A DNA stretch of 64,000 nucleotides from contig JACDQD010000001.1 in assembly GCA_019843655.1 (NCBI GenBank), positions 38,963,392-39,027,391 of the forward strand. Reading direction: 5' to 3'. Below are positions 1-15,100 of the stretch, in pieces; the stretch's first letter is position 1; every line of letters begins with the position of its first letter. The DNA is from Lethocerus indicus (taxonomy: Eukaryota; Arthropoda; Insecta; Hemiptera; Belostomatidae). The translations under genes were made by a program, and so were the position numbers. Under the pieces are notes generated by a model, which saw nothing but the letters and a program-made list of their open reading frames with translations, was not told the origin of the DNA and ran no database searches.

Positions 1-1508
1 TCTATCAGGTGCAAAGTATAACTTTCAAAAATAAAGACAAAACTTTCCTTACAGAATAGGACGAATGAACCTCGCCTGTCTAGAATTTTTGGAATATTTC
101 TACTCCTGTTCAATTATATGTTATACCTCCTGTTTCATACGCGTGCAGTAGTGTGGACTGGTTACTCCTCACTACAATAGTACCTCCAAACCACTAACTA
201 AACTAACAGCCAGCTTTAGATATTTCACAAATGCAGTGAATGTCGAATAAACTACTGCTCTGACAGAATTTACTGGCCCAAAGAACTAAATACAATAACC
301 AATGGAAAATAGATAACAAAGCCAATTCGACTGTTGATATTATAAAGTTTATCCAAACACCTTCCTTACAAAGAATAAATTTATTTGAACCCAAAAGACC
401 CAGCAATAAAGAAATCATGTAATGAATAAATATTAAATATATATTTCTGACCCAAATATTACCTACACTTCCATCCCAACAATACACTGGAAGCCTTTGA
501 AAATTCCTCAAGTCCATCACAATCCACTATCAATTTATTTTTTATGTGTACCCAAGGTCAATAAAAAATCTATACACTCAAACCACAATGCCATCTCTCC
601 ATATCCAATAAAAGTCATATTGAAAGTGCACACATCTTGAGGATAAATATGTATCTAACAAAAACACATGCAATTTAAAATCGGGATAAATACAAAAGCA
701 AATTACCAAAAGATCCTCTTATTCAAAGAAACTCATAATAAGAAAAGCTCAACATGGATTCTTTTACTAGTTTATACATGCATGAACTCATTTTATGTTT
801 CTGTAAAATATATCAACTACTTAAATACTATTATTTTTATTAACATACTACAAACATAAAAACTAAGGCTACAATAAATAAAATCTGAATATAGAAAAAC
901 CAACAATGTTTATAATTAGTCATAAATAAATAAAACTGCATTATACAAATATCATAAATGAAATATATTTATTTTATAATCTATAAACAATAACTCAATC
1001 AGCAATGCTAGTTTAAATTATCTAAAAATTAGCACCCATATTTATACTCCAAAACATGATAAATATAAACAACTAAGGAACATTTGATGCCTACACAAAT
1101 TACAAAAAATAGAAAATCTAAAATTTTCAAAACATATTTTTATGGTTAAATTGTATTCAGAAATTGTAAACCAAAACTGGACTAAATAATTATTGCATAA
1201 TAATGACAAAAGCTTATTTTCATGTCAGTGTCATAAATGTGCATATGGTATTGGTCATTTAAATAAATCAATTTTGGGGTATTTCAATCAAAATGAACTA
1301 TGTGGCATATTAGTTATATAAATTTATTTTATGCATATCATAAACAAGTTACACAATTGTATTTTCTAAAAGTAAATGGACTAAAATAAGAGGGGGTTAT
1401 ACATAATTACTTAATTAAATAAGCTGCAAATTAAATTAAAAGAGCAATTTATTGACTAGGAAAAAATTGTTTATAACACATTAAAGTTTTGTCATTAAAT
1501 GGTTTAAG

Positions 1509-1561
<53 letters not shown>

Positions 1562-4500
1562 AAAAAAACATATAATAAAGATAACTGCTTAAAAAAATAT
1601 ATGTTACAGGTCCCCAGCTATTAAAAAGGTCACAGCCCAAATATATGGCAGTATTAGAATATTTTTGAAATAACAAAATACAAAAGCTAATAAAAATTAT
1701 AATTTATAGTTCCATCACAACACGGCGGAGCATTATACAGAATTAGTATAATAAAAAATGAACTACCAATACCTATAACACATATCTTAAGCAGATAATT
1801 ATTTTTAACTTAATCTCATTAATAATAAAGATCAACCAACATGTAAAATTTATTAAAGAAGGAATGTTAAAAAATAAAAATGATGAGAACAGTACATCTC
1901 TGCTGAAGATAAAATATGTTGACATTTCTATAAAATTACAACGTTTAAAAGATTTTTATTATAGCAAACGAAAAAATTCTTCTTGTGTCTATGTTTAGTA
2001 CATGAATACAAACATCTAATAATGCGCTGGTAAAATTTAAACAGGTGTTATAAATAAACAAAAACTTATGGATGATTTGGCACAACATGCTTATCAAAAT
2101 GAGACAATATTTAGTCATATCAAAATAAATAAATACATTGTACATGTTTAATTTACCTTCAAATAAGGAGACACATACCAACTAATTATAAATCAAATTT
2201 ACACTCTCATATTGCCACATAACAAACCAATATTGAAACAACATGAAACATAATCTGAAATCAAACTAAAAAAAAAACCCAAGATTTTTCATGATGTATA
2301 AATTCAGATCTTATCATATTAATAATTATAATTGACCTTTAAATAATTAAATTGTTATTATTAATAATTTTAATATTAATCATTCTTGAACATTACATTT
2401 AATATAACAGTTGATCTGTATTAATGGAAATGTCTCATAAAAGTACAAATAATGAGAATAATTTATATGTAAATATTAGGATGAAATAGTTCAGAGGAAA
2501 AAATCATTTTTCGATCTATCTGAAAGGTATATATCACTCAATCCTTTACAGTCCTAAATCCTAATTTGAAAATAAAATATAGAAATAATACAAACGTATA
2601 AATTTATACCTTAACAAGTAATCAAAATCATTATAATTGTTAAAAATTATATCCCTTTTGACCATGAGTTCCTAATATTTTAGAGGAGAAATTAAATAAC
2701 ATAATAAATGCAATAAGTAACCAAATAAAAAAGGATCAGAAAGATATCGCAAGAAAAATAAAAAATAATGTCAACATTTTGATTTAATTTTACATTATTA
2801 AAGATTAAAATATAATTTAAGTTTTTTAATACATGATGAAGGAGTTTATGAATTCCCTTTTTTATATTTCTAGAAGGATTAACGAATGAATACACTTATA
2901 TGGCCACAACATGGTTTTCTGCATGGCTGAAATTCATAAAAATGGAAACCAGATTACCAATGCACAATCAATTGCAAGTATATTTTATGTTCCATTTTTT
3001 CTAAGTAGCTAAAACTATGATTTATTAACATGATTTAGGAAGCCTCATTTATTGCTTTATATAAATATACGTATATTTAAAATTTCATTGAGTTGCATTG
3101 CTTCATTTCAGCATGAAATAATGTGAGAATAAAATATTCTATGCAGTTCAGTGCTTTAGCATAATGATTAGTACTGAGACATTAACTGATATATTTTTAT
3201 TTTGTAAAATACAGAAACATAATAGTAGATTAATTATTAGAGGAAAAAATTTCTTCGAGGTGTGTGAATCAAATTGTCCTGAATTGAGTTGAGTATCAAC
3301 CATATAAACAACATATTTCATGTTTTGAATTCTATTCATCTAAACATGTCTTCAATCTTTCTGTCATTAACGGATTCAATAAATAAAATGAATGTTTTTA
3401 TTTGAGACAACAGTTATTTTAGATACACTATTTATAGTACACACAAATAATAATTTGCACCCATAATTTTACTAAACAATGAATTCACAGATAGATATTG
3501 TAGTACTATCATAAAATTATTATTATTTCATATAGAAATACTTTGATAATTTTGTGTTATTAAAAATCAAGCATTCCACAAATAGTCAACTTGGTATATT
3601 TTAATCTTTATGCAAATAGAAATGGAATATTCTTTACTTCAAAAAATTCAATTAAATTCAATATTAAAATTTGTTTAGTTTAAATTCAAACTGGAATTCT
3701 GAACAATTCACACATCTCTAAAATGTATAGGCCTTTAGAATCATTTTACAAAAAAATTATTTGTGTCAATATATTTTTTTAATTAATATTCATTTAAATA
3801 GATATTCAGATTATACATGCTGAAAGTATAAGTTTTAAAGATTGCTTTATACTCATTTATTCTATGATTTAATTCAGAAATGTGTATACTATCTAATAAA
3901 CAATGGAAACAGAAAAATAAAAAAATAACTTGTAATAGCTGAGAAACCTAATAACAAAGGTACATATACCTGCGTATGTATGTGCTTGCGGATGAGTGTG
4001 CTGTCTATGTGTATCAATAGATTTGGTATTTGCATTTTTTTAAATATTAAGTTTGGCACAAAAAATGAACACAGTTGGGACTTCAAATAAATTAAAAAGT
4101 CAAAACATTCGGGAGGAATGAGCGTGTGGAATACTTAGGTATACAGTAAATATTAAGTTTTGCAGAGTCATTTAATACTTATTTCATCATGAATAAAGTT
4201 GCTAATTATGTTACTATTGGTGACATCCGCTATTTACAAATTAGCAATTAAACAGCACATCTGCCATGAGATTCTCTGTCATAATGTATGTACTTTGCAG
4301 ATGTTTTTTCTAATATAGAAAATTTAATACTGTTTTATAGTTCATAATATGGAAGCAGAATGTTAGCATGGTATAGTTATTGGCACATTTTATTCAAACC
4401 AATAAATAAGAATATTCAATATTAAATAAAAAATGAAGAAATTAATCAGTCTACCTATAAAAAAGTGAAGAATTCACTGAAAATTATTTTCCCCAACAAA

Positions 4501-5880
4501 ATCCACATTAAAAACAAATTATATTAAATAGGGACATTTTTGTAAATCCCCATTTCATAAATAACTAAATAATTATAATACTACATAATATTTATCAACA
4601 TATTTTTAAACAGAAAAACATATCTTTGTCTGTTTCAACATAAATAAATAATAAAAAAGGTATTTTTACAGCCATAAGTAAATAATTAGCGTTTACAAAT
4701 TAAATTTTTTAATAATTACAAGCTGTTTCCATGATAAATAAATTAAAATTAGTAGTATTTAATTCATTTGAAATAACTGTTTATACAACTGTAATTCAAA
4801 TAGATTTCAATTAGTATGAAGACCCAGAAGATGAATTTATACATTCTTTATACACATTGTTACAAACTTTTTCTGGCAAATCTTATTCTATTATTTGAGG
4901 ATAAAGTTAAACTTCATACTCACCATATATATTTGACATTATATATAGATATTTCAGGAAAACAAAATGCCAAAACCTTTTCGAGGATGCTCACAATTCT
5001 GTTATGTCAAATAAATTGTGTTTATATTACTAAATATATCAATATCTTGAATAATACATTTGACTTTCTCATTATCCAGTTTTATTCTCCCAATATTAAA
5101 TAATTAAGAAGGTCAGTTATATAAATTTTATTTCATATTTTTATATTTGTAACCAAAGGTTATAGTTGTGAAAATATGAATTATAATCTAATGCAATAAC
5201 TATTTGAAAGGCATGTTATAAAGCATTTAATTCAATAGTAACATTTATCCCACAACTGATCTTAAAATGAAGATTTTTACGCCTGGTAAAATAATTTCTT
5301 ATACTACTAATATCATACAGATTCATAAAAACTAAACAAGTCAAACCTTGATGATAATATATAAATAGAAATTAATACAACCAAATATACTGGCATAATA
5401 TTTAAATACTGTCTAATTTATATAATAAATATTAAGCTCTGAGATCGGAAATTATAGTTAAGATACCCATTCATTCTATATCCATGAATATTTTGCTAAG
5501 ATTTGGATAGGAATTAATATGAATAATTACAAAACTAATAAAAAGACAAAACAATTACAAAGCTTACAATAAAAATATGTATAAATGTATACATACAATA
5601 AAAAAAAATATTTAAAAGAAAAATTAATATTCTGATTATTATGGTCAGACTCACAAATTATTATTTAAGAATACATTTAAAATGTTAATGATTATGATAT
5701 TTCAATCAATAACTTCAAGGGGGTTATATTCATTTTGTAGTACATAAAAATCACATGAACTTACAAGCAAAGCTATTTAATAGGCAGTTACCCAAAAAAA
5801 GATTGAGAAACTTGCTACAAAATTGACAATTATTTTTTGAAGTTTTACAAGTACAGATGATAAGTAAGAGAAGGCCTTAC
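1..5880 (-). other. Patj intron (AT-rich, no exon seen)
   Basis: The sequence is very AT-rich and nearly free of CpG. Reading both strands I find no PDZ continuation and no other coding block; all open frames are short and low-complexity. A TA microsatellite lies at 1,512-1,556. The stretch is best read as the intron following the donor at 5,880. Confidence 0.75.
1512..1556. repeat. (AT)n microsatellite
   Basis: Uninterrupted AT dinucleotide run of about 45 bases. Confidence 0.97.
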
Positions 5881-6117
5881 CTGATAATCTAAGATGGAGA
5901 AGCCCAATCCTCGATCTCCCTTAGTAAGTTCAATGATGTGAGGCTCAGAACTCCACATAGCTAGTCCTGTTATGGGCTCAAGAGAACGCGACCGAAGCTT
6001 ACTGAGACTTGGTTCTGTAGCGGCAGTAGTACTTGAAGCTAATGAGCCATCAGATTTTGCTTTTACTAAGCGGTCCATTGATGGAAGAAGATTTTGCAAG
6101 CTCCCACCAAGCAAGCT
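5881..6117 (-). CDS. Patj: Patj coding exon 15, linker and first strands of PDZ5 (last exon in window)
   Basis: 237 bases, residues 797-875. A Ser-rich linker leads into [20 protein letters not shown], the start of the PDZ that is the last one in Drosophila Patj. Acceptor TTTTTTAG; donor CAG|GTAAGG at 5,880. The rest of this PDZ must lie left of the window. Confidence 0.92.
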
Positions 6118-9100
6118 CTAAAAAAATCATAATCAATGACATTTTTAATATTCTGATTAATTTAACCCATGTACAGCTTTAACTTGAAATATATATACTT
6201 TTTTAAAGAACAGGACAGATATAAATGATAAAAATAGTTTCTAGGAAAGAATTTACATATATAACTCATCCTGAACAAAAACAATTATGAAAAATAAAAC
6301 ATGCATGATGGAAATTAAGACATTTTCATGAATAGGGAGATTTGCAAGTGCTAAACTAAACATGATTATAACTTGAAAGGAAAAGGAGCACATGATGAAG
6401 ATCTCTTAATGTGCCATAATGTACTTGTAGCAATAATTGCATCTTTTTTCTAAATAATATGTATCAATTATCCCATAATTTAAACTAAATTGCTTCAATT
6501 AAAAAATCCATTTTTAAGAAACAAAAGACACAAACCCTTGCAGCAAATGCTGCTCGATCCTGAGAAGTATCAATCAATCTTAATGATTCATTAGCACCTT
6601 CACCTTTCCGTCTAGCACAAACCATCCGTACCGCGACTGGTAATTCTTTCAAAATTGTAACAACTTCTATATGATTCATGCCTAACAGCCTGTGTCCATT
6701 AACCTGAATAAAGTAAGTTAACATAAGAATAAATCACAAATAAAAATTATTATTAATAAATTGAACCGAAATATCTATCTGTCTACCCCTTACGTCATCA
6801 AATTAGTTAATGAAAAAAAAATGAAATCTATTTTCTTCTTAAGAAACCAAATATTAATTCAGCTAACCTCCTATATTATGTAGAATACACAGTAAAAGAC
6901 CTTACATGAGAGAATAGTATGTCAACAATGGGTGTTTCAATCCTATCAAAGTTTACCTCAAGGAGTTCATCACCGGATCGAAGTTTACCATTCTGGCCAA
7001 CTGGACCTTCAGCTAAGATTGATCTAATATAATGATGTGGTCTCACTTCCTGTCCATCCTCTACATCTACAGTACCTTCAAGACTTATACCCAGCCCACC
7101 ACCTTCACCAAATTTACGAAGCTGTCCTACCTGCAATGAACAATAATATGAAGTGCTAAAAACCCACAAAACTTGAAGCACATATAAGAAAATATAACTA
7201 AGAATGAAAAACACATGCAAAACTTGATAAATCAATAAATTGAATCTGTATTAAAATATTACAAGATTAATCAGATTTCAAAATAAAATCTCGCTTTCAT
7301 GTAAGTTGCAACTCAGCAAGGTTAGTTAGAAAAATTAGTGAGAGAATTACTTAAAGAAAGAATGTTTTTTCTTGAACTTTCTAAATTTTTTATGATTACA
7401 AAATATCAAATACCTAGGTAAAATGAGAGTGGGATGTTGCTATCAATAATTCCGAATATATCACATGGAAAATTCATTAAAAAGGTATAATAAAAAATGT
7501 ATTTATTTTAAAAACAGTAAACATAGAGGGGCAAAAATGTATCTACTTCAGATTTATTTATTGGTGACCTTATATGATACGAAAAACAGATTAAGTGTAA
7601 TACCTACAAATATGCCCAAAACATATTAAAGAAATAATTATTCATATGACACCACAACAAATTCCATAATATTTACTAGTCAAAAAAGTAAAAAATAATA
7701 GTACTTTCCCAAATAACACTCTGCAAAGACTAAAGCAATGCATATACTCTGTACTACAATAAACAACTTCAGCAATATTATCTTGTGGTAACTCAATTAT
7801 TTATTACCACTAATTACCTCATCAATAGTCTTTGTTAAGTGTTTTTAAAAACAAATACATTTGTATATATTAAATAAATATATTTAGTTTTTTATTTTAT
7901 ATATTCAATATGTTTTGTTCAATATCCTTTATTATTATGCATGCTTAATTTCCATAAGTGTTATGTAGCTTACACAAAACTATTGTGATATTAAAAAATA
8001 TTCTCCCTATTTGTTAGCGTTAGTCCTCAAAGAGTACATAATTCAATTCCAGAAAGTAATAAAAGCAACCATTATTTATAAACCAAGTAAAATAATCACA
8101 AACATTAAAATAGTTATCAAGGTATCAGATGAGAACTTACAACTATTTCGACATCAGGCCCCATGATCTTTGACCATTTTGTTTTTATTGCTGCCTCCAC
8201 AGATGGTTTTAGTACGCCTTCATAATCCGTATCAATTAAAAGCTCGACATCATCAACTTCAACATTTGGATTATTAGCTTCATGAAGAACTACAGAATCA
8301 AGAGTTGTAAGTGACTCTCCTTCAACTTCTACCTCTGTTGATTCTCCATCCTTAAAACAAAAACCATGATTTAATAATAAATAATTAAAATAATATCAAA
8401 CATATATTAGAAATATTTCTGTAATAAACTGATGAATGATATAAACTCTCACAACAGCACTACATTACTGTTACTTACATTAATGTTTCCACACTTTGAA
8501 ACATTAAAGAAATTTATTTTTTAAACATAAACCCAGGAAAAATGTGAAATGGAAGAAACAAAGAATTGAACCATAGTTGTAGATACTATCAAATGAATCC
8601 TCCTTAGTGTAAAATTAAATTTTAATAGCTTACAGCACTAATTGGGAAGCGAGGAAGCGATATTGCAGATGGTGATGAAGGTGTGGGTGGTTTCAGCTCA
8701 CTATTAGCTATAGCTTGTTGAAGTTGTTCAAATTTTGGTCCCCGTAGATATCTCTCAAGGCATAACCTTACCTTTCCGCCAGTTGAACGAAGAACTTCCA
8801 CTGCATCATGATTCGTATAACCTTGCAATGACTGGCCATCAACCTAATCATAAAGATTTAATTTTAATTTTATTTTACATCATTAGAGTGAAATATAAAA
8901 AAATAAAAATCACAAATGCATCAATGTAGATCCATTAAATTACTTTTCAATTAAACACAATTTTAGTGTAATGACTTACTGAACACAAAAATAAGATTTA
9001 TTATAAAATAAAAAGAGAAAATTAAATCCAACTCAACCAAAATTGTATTTAATATATTCCACATATAATATTACTCTGGAATAATTATAAGCCATTATAT

Positions 9101-12100
9101 TGTATACAAGTTTAAAATTTCTAAATTTTGGTAGCTATTATTGTTAAAAATTAACATCAGGGTTTATTGTTTTAACAATATTATTAATTATTAGGGAGTG
9201 TAAATCTCACTGAAACTTTTGAATATGGTGCACTATTACTGAATTTCAGGACCCTGACTAAATCTATTTGAAAGGATAACTTGCAGGAGACTGAAATGTT
9301 TAATTTATTTTTAATCCTTCTATGAGAATAAAAATAAATGGAAATCATGACTAGGCTCAGTGACCTTTATATGAATTTATCCAACATCAATTGCATAAAA
9401 GTGTTATTATTATAATTTACCTCTACAATTCGATCGTTTACTTGAATTTTCCTACAGAGATCTGCAGCACTTCCTTCACTTATGCTTTTTACAAAAATCC
9501 CCGATAATTCTTCTGTAAATAAAAAATATAAATAATAAAAGAAATACATTTATTTTTATTAATAAGGGCTGGAAAAAATATCAGAAAGAAACTTACCTTT
9601 TTCACACACATACCCAGCAATTGTAATTCCTAGACCGTGACTATCTTTTTTCAGATCTATTGTAAATCTCTCCATTTCTGGAATTTGTGTATCTACTGGA
9701 AGCATATCCATGGTAAGGAGAGGAAGTGGAAGAGGAGGAGTAAGTCCAGGCACTACATCTACGACCATTCTTGGGTCACGTTCCTAATATAAAATAACAG
9801 TTCATTAGAAAATTATTATTGTATAAAATATTCATAAATGAAAAATATGTTTAATATAATTATAATTAACATTTTTTAATGACAGAAATATTTTATAGAA
9901 AATAAGTCAATTAACTGATGACTTATTCACAAAACACTTTGCACCCAGGTCTGAGATGAACTTAACATTAATAAAAATACATTACTCTTACCATCAATTC
10001 AATTTCAGTATCCTGATGAAAAATGAAAGGGTTTTCATAAGATTCAATTAAAGGTGTGGCTGGGTTATAAGTGACTTGAGGGTAACCATTCTGAACAAGA
10101 TGTCTATCCAATTCTTCTGGATCAGCTAAAATTTTAGTAGGAACAATAGGAGCATGGGAACCAAGCGCCTGGTATTCTGGAGATGTTGGTTCAACTGGAC
10201 GGGCGACTACCAAACGAACATGGCTCCCTGATTGTCGTAAAACTGCTGCAACTTGTTCAGATCCCATTCCTCTTAAATTAACATCTCCAATTTGCAGGAT
10301 ATGATCACCACTTTGTAGACGACCATCCTAGAAGAATAGATGGACAATGTAATAAAGAAAAATTAAAAGTATAACATACATATATTCATTCAGATTACAT
10401 TACTGGATGCAAACTAAAGCACTCCACCTCGGTAATTTACATTCACCCCAATTAGTAAGTGTCTTATCTTATTATATTATCTCTTTAGAAAGGTGTATTA
10501 TAAATTAAACAAATAAATCCTCGTTCAAAAATAGATCAAATTTATTTGTTGTGTATCTTAGTTCCAAATATCAAGTTGGGGGTTTCATAATCGAACTAAC
10601 CCTGTCAGCAACGCCACCTGGAAGGATTGTCTTGACAACAACACCAGTGCTTCGACCGCCAATAATACCAAATCCTAGTCCTGAGCCATCATTTATTAGA
10701 TCAATTACTTCTACTTGAGCCCATTCAGTATTTAGCTGAAAAATTAACGCCAATATCACTGAACCATTAAAAAGCTAAACAGTTTCCGAAGGAAGAATGT
10801 TACTTCTAATGCTTTAATTACTTTGTACTGAAATGAATAGAGATATTAATTAGTTTCAAAGTCATAAATTGCATGAGTGAATAGAACAAGGTAGTTTTCT
10901 AGAAAGATTGTTATTCCTACAAGAATACAGTTTAGTATGTAGCTATCATGAATTATAAAATAGCCACAACTATTGAAGCCATACTTATATAACATACAGC
11001 TAGAAGACAGACAAGTCCACTGAGAGGGACAAACGTTTTCCCAAATGCAACAATATGAAAAAAGATGGTCTGTTTTCAATATCAAGAAAGAAAAAAGTTT
11101 AAAGTTGCACTAACCACCATGTCTGATCCAGCTTTTGATGTGTCACTGATTGCAGACGGTGATGGAGAGGGTGCTGGACAGGATTGCTGGTTTTCCTCAC
11201 TTCTAGCTACAACAAGCTCCACAAGACCTCGAGCCTTTTGCAGGATTGAAATTGCCTGCTGGTGAGAGATGTTAGAATCCAGTGGTTGCCCATCGATAGC
11301 CAGAATTTGGTCACCTTCGTGTAATCTCCCGTCTCTGTAACAATACGTTTCATAAAATTAAAACAATAGAATTAAACTTATGATATCGACAGGTAACAAA
11401 AAACTCTCCAAAAAGATATTACGCGAACCAACTTGTTTTATTTTAAATTTCGGCAGAGTAAATTTGCGTTTTATTCCTTCGACTGAAGAACTCGTATGTG
11501 TCTAGTGGACCAAACTTAGAATGGTACTTGAGATGAAGGGAGAGGGCGTTTTATAAGAGGAGAACACTTCAGGACGCGGTTCAATTGTAACGCGGTTTTG
11601 GAGGATAGGAGTTGTTAATTCTGGATGAAAACGAGTGCTATTTTCCACGTGACATGAGGAAAAAATAAGTGCTCTTTCATCGATCACTACCCGGTGTGAA
11701 TAATAGATTATAGCTTCCTTTAGTTTCCGGTTTCCTGTCTCATTAGCGGTATCGATGAGGTGGGAAAGTTCCAAGTTCGATAAGGTTTCATTACATTCTA
11801 ATAAATATACATTGAAAAATATAATAGTCCTGCAAGTGGGGTCAAAACAATACAATTGAAATGATATACAATAAATAATACAATTCATATAATATGAATA
11901 TATAACAAATATGTTGTCATTGTTCAAGAATGAAGAGGAAGAGGCAAAGTGCGGTTTATCCATGAAAGTTGTTATAAGAGCTAATGCGCACATAAGCAAA
12001 GCATTAAGGCAAACTCATTTTTCGATAGAATGGTAAACACATACATAAAATATTTCGTATTAGTACCAAGTACCAAGTATAAGCACAGTGAAAGAAAATT

Positions 12101-15100
12101 GTCCCAGGAAATACGCAGCTGTACTATAAGCAATGATAAAATAAAAAACACATTTAAATTAAACAAATAAATCGAGAGAGTAAATAATGATACCATAATA
12201 ATAGTCACAGCAAGTACATTGGAAACAAAAAAAATGATGATATAGTTAAAGGTTAACGAAAATGATCAAAATCAGATGCAATCGTGTTAAAAATAATAAT
12301 ACAGTATATTAAGAGCCTGGAACACAATACAAGTACAAGGTAAAAAATACCAAGATAAATTCGTAGCCCCTGCTTCACGTATATGCTGAGTTACGTTTGC
12401 ATCTTGGCTGCTATGGTGTATTCCGAATAGTGGATCATTACTCGTGTTTTTTACTCTTTCAAGTTTAGGGTTATTATTCGATTTTTAGGTGGAACTTCCA
12501 TATGGGATATCCTCATTAATATAGAAACAACGATTGACTTATATGGAATTGATTTGTTCGTCGCTCTTAGTTTTAATACGATTGGCGCGTTTCAGGATAC
12601 TTTAAGTTTAACCGTAGAACGAAATTAAGCAATTTCAAAGTGTTGAAAAATTTGTAAACAGAGTGCGAATAAATACCAGTGGGTTACATTCAAACATTTT
12701 GTCAAATTCTGCTCCGACTCCAGAAGGAAAACTCAATTAATACACCGAATATTTTGTTTTGGTTAACGCGCTAAATGTTAATATATTTTTTTGTGGGATA
12801 ATGCAGCAAGTTAACAAAAAATAATACCAACATTCAGAGTAAGAAGCACAGTTCACGAAATCTCCTCGGGATATAGAAAAGCCAGATTAAACACAGAAAA
12901 ATTAAACAATTGCGCTTCACCCCTTCCCCAATTTTCATTTTCAAGCAATATTCTATTCTTCAACCTAAGAAGAGTCGTTCCATTGGAAATTCGAATACAA
13001 AAGCATATCCCGGAGGTAATTCGCAGACCCACTTACAATAAAGAATGGCGCTTTGGAAGGAGGGAAAAAAGAAAATGAGAGAAATAAAAAAAAGATTTAA
13101 TACAGTCTGAAAGGTTCGGCAGGCCGCAGAGATACCTCGGTCATTATAATACCATTACTTAATAACAAGTCTGTACTGTGTATAGTCACAATTGCATGAG
13201 ACAGATACGTGCAGTGCCTTCGGCTATGAAAAAGATGCGACCCTAAATACATTTTTAATTTTCCTCATTCACAAATTTCAATTACAATAAGATTAGTTAA
13301 TTTAATAAAAAGGGCGGTTATAACAAGTTTTTCTTACACCACCTTTGCTGGCGCCAATGAACTCAGAATTTGGGCCTAGATATCTTTTCAGACCTTTTAC
13401 ACACCCGTTAGTTTTGAAATATATACTGAAGAGAATGTGTACAGTTATAATTTAGATTGAGAATTGCAATGGAGGGAAATTTGGTGGGGAGAATAGAACT
13501 CTGGGTCGAGTGATGCTCATTAACTCCAGTGTACTCATTAGATTTCAGTTAGGAGGTTGTTCCCGAACTGCTTCTCATCTAAAGTGAAATGGCCGCCGTT
13601 CTCAATACTGGCGGAGGGATGCGCACATTTAATTAAAGTTAGGGATAGGGAACAATTGAAGAAAACTTTCAATTTTCTTCAATTACAAATTTCAACCGAG
13701 CATCCGGTCGCTCTTTGCACACGGAGTCTGCTTCCGATACATAAAAAAAGGAGTCCAAAATAAGCGTTGCTGTCTAATATTCAATAAGGATATAAAGCCT
13801 TGTGCTAGCTTAATCTGAAAAATATTTTGTACACATTGCAAGTCTTAATCTTCAATTATACGTCGCGCACTGTAATAGTCGACGAGGTCTTTGACAAACA
13901 GACCGGACAATCGCTCCCCTTCTTTTTATCTTCCATAGGTCTGCATCAAATAAAAGGCAGAGCGATATCTGCTTTACCGACGGAAGAAAAACACCCGGCG
14001 GACCGTGTAGTTGAAACATATCTTTAATTCAAGAACTCTTTTTTTATCTCGAGGGAAAAAAGGGATTAAAAGGACAAAGAATAATTTATGATAACGGGAG
14101 CCCCGACTGTGGGAGTTATCAGGAATTCTCGTTATACCCCCCCTCGACTTCATTTACAATCTGTGTTTAGAGATAGAAGTTTTGGGCCGCTGAAACACTT
14201 TTAATCATTGTGATTAATTTAAATTCCTGGCCACAGTAGGCTCCGCGACGCTTTCATTGCAACAATTTTTGTTGTCTTTTTTACTGTTTTATTATCACTA
14301 CTGTAACATACAATTAGTGATATTGACGTTCCAGTAGCACCATGAACGAGTATAGAATAACGGAGGAGACCGTTATTCTATTTTGCGCAGCATTTGTACC
14401 CAAGATGCGCATTGAAATAAATATTTGTTTTTCTTTTTTAACTATTTTATTGTCACAACTGTAAAGTGCGACAATATTATAATACAATCAACTAAAGTAC
14501 CATGTTCCAAGTTTGATTCCTGTTACCAAAATTCCCGGATTCTCATAATACGACAAATTCGCGTGTCTCTCTATCTGATTCCTATAACAAGCGTTTAATT
14601 TTTTTAAATTAAAAATGTACGTAAAAAAGTCTCAACACCGTTTTTTGAACAAAATTATTTTTATTTTTCAACACAATCTCCATTTACGGAGATACACTTG
14701 GTGCAGCGAGTTTCCAATCTCTTCATCCCGTCCGAAAGGTACTTTTTTCAAAGCTTCTAAAAACTTTACTTATCAAATCACCGTCGTAAATAATTTTATT
14801 TCGTTTTAGTAAATTTTTATAATATTTACAAGCCTAACTGGTCGTAAGACTCTCGTTAAGGAAAAGTAATTCACTTAAACAATAAAGGGTGATTTACATA
14901 CGAATGTTTTTCTTATAAAATATTTTCGTCAACTACCCATATATTTACTAGAATAATAATACTTTCGCTTCGATTCGATTTAATAATCTGAAATTGGAGT
15001 TTCTTTTATTTCCCTACCTAAGTACCTTACTTTTAAGCACGCCACATAATTCTTATCAAGCATGAATACGACTTTAAAAAATGGCGTGGGATTTCATACT

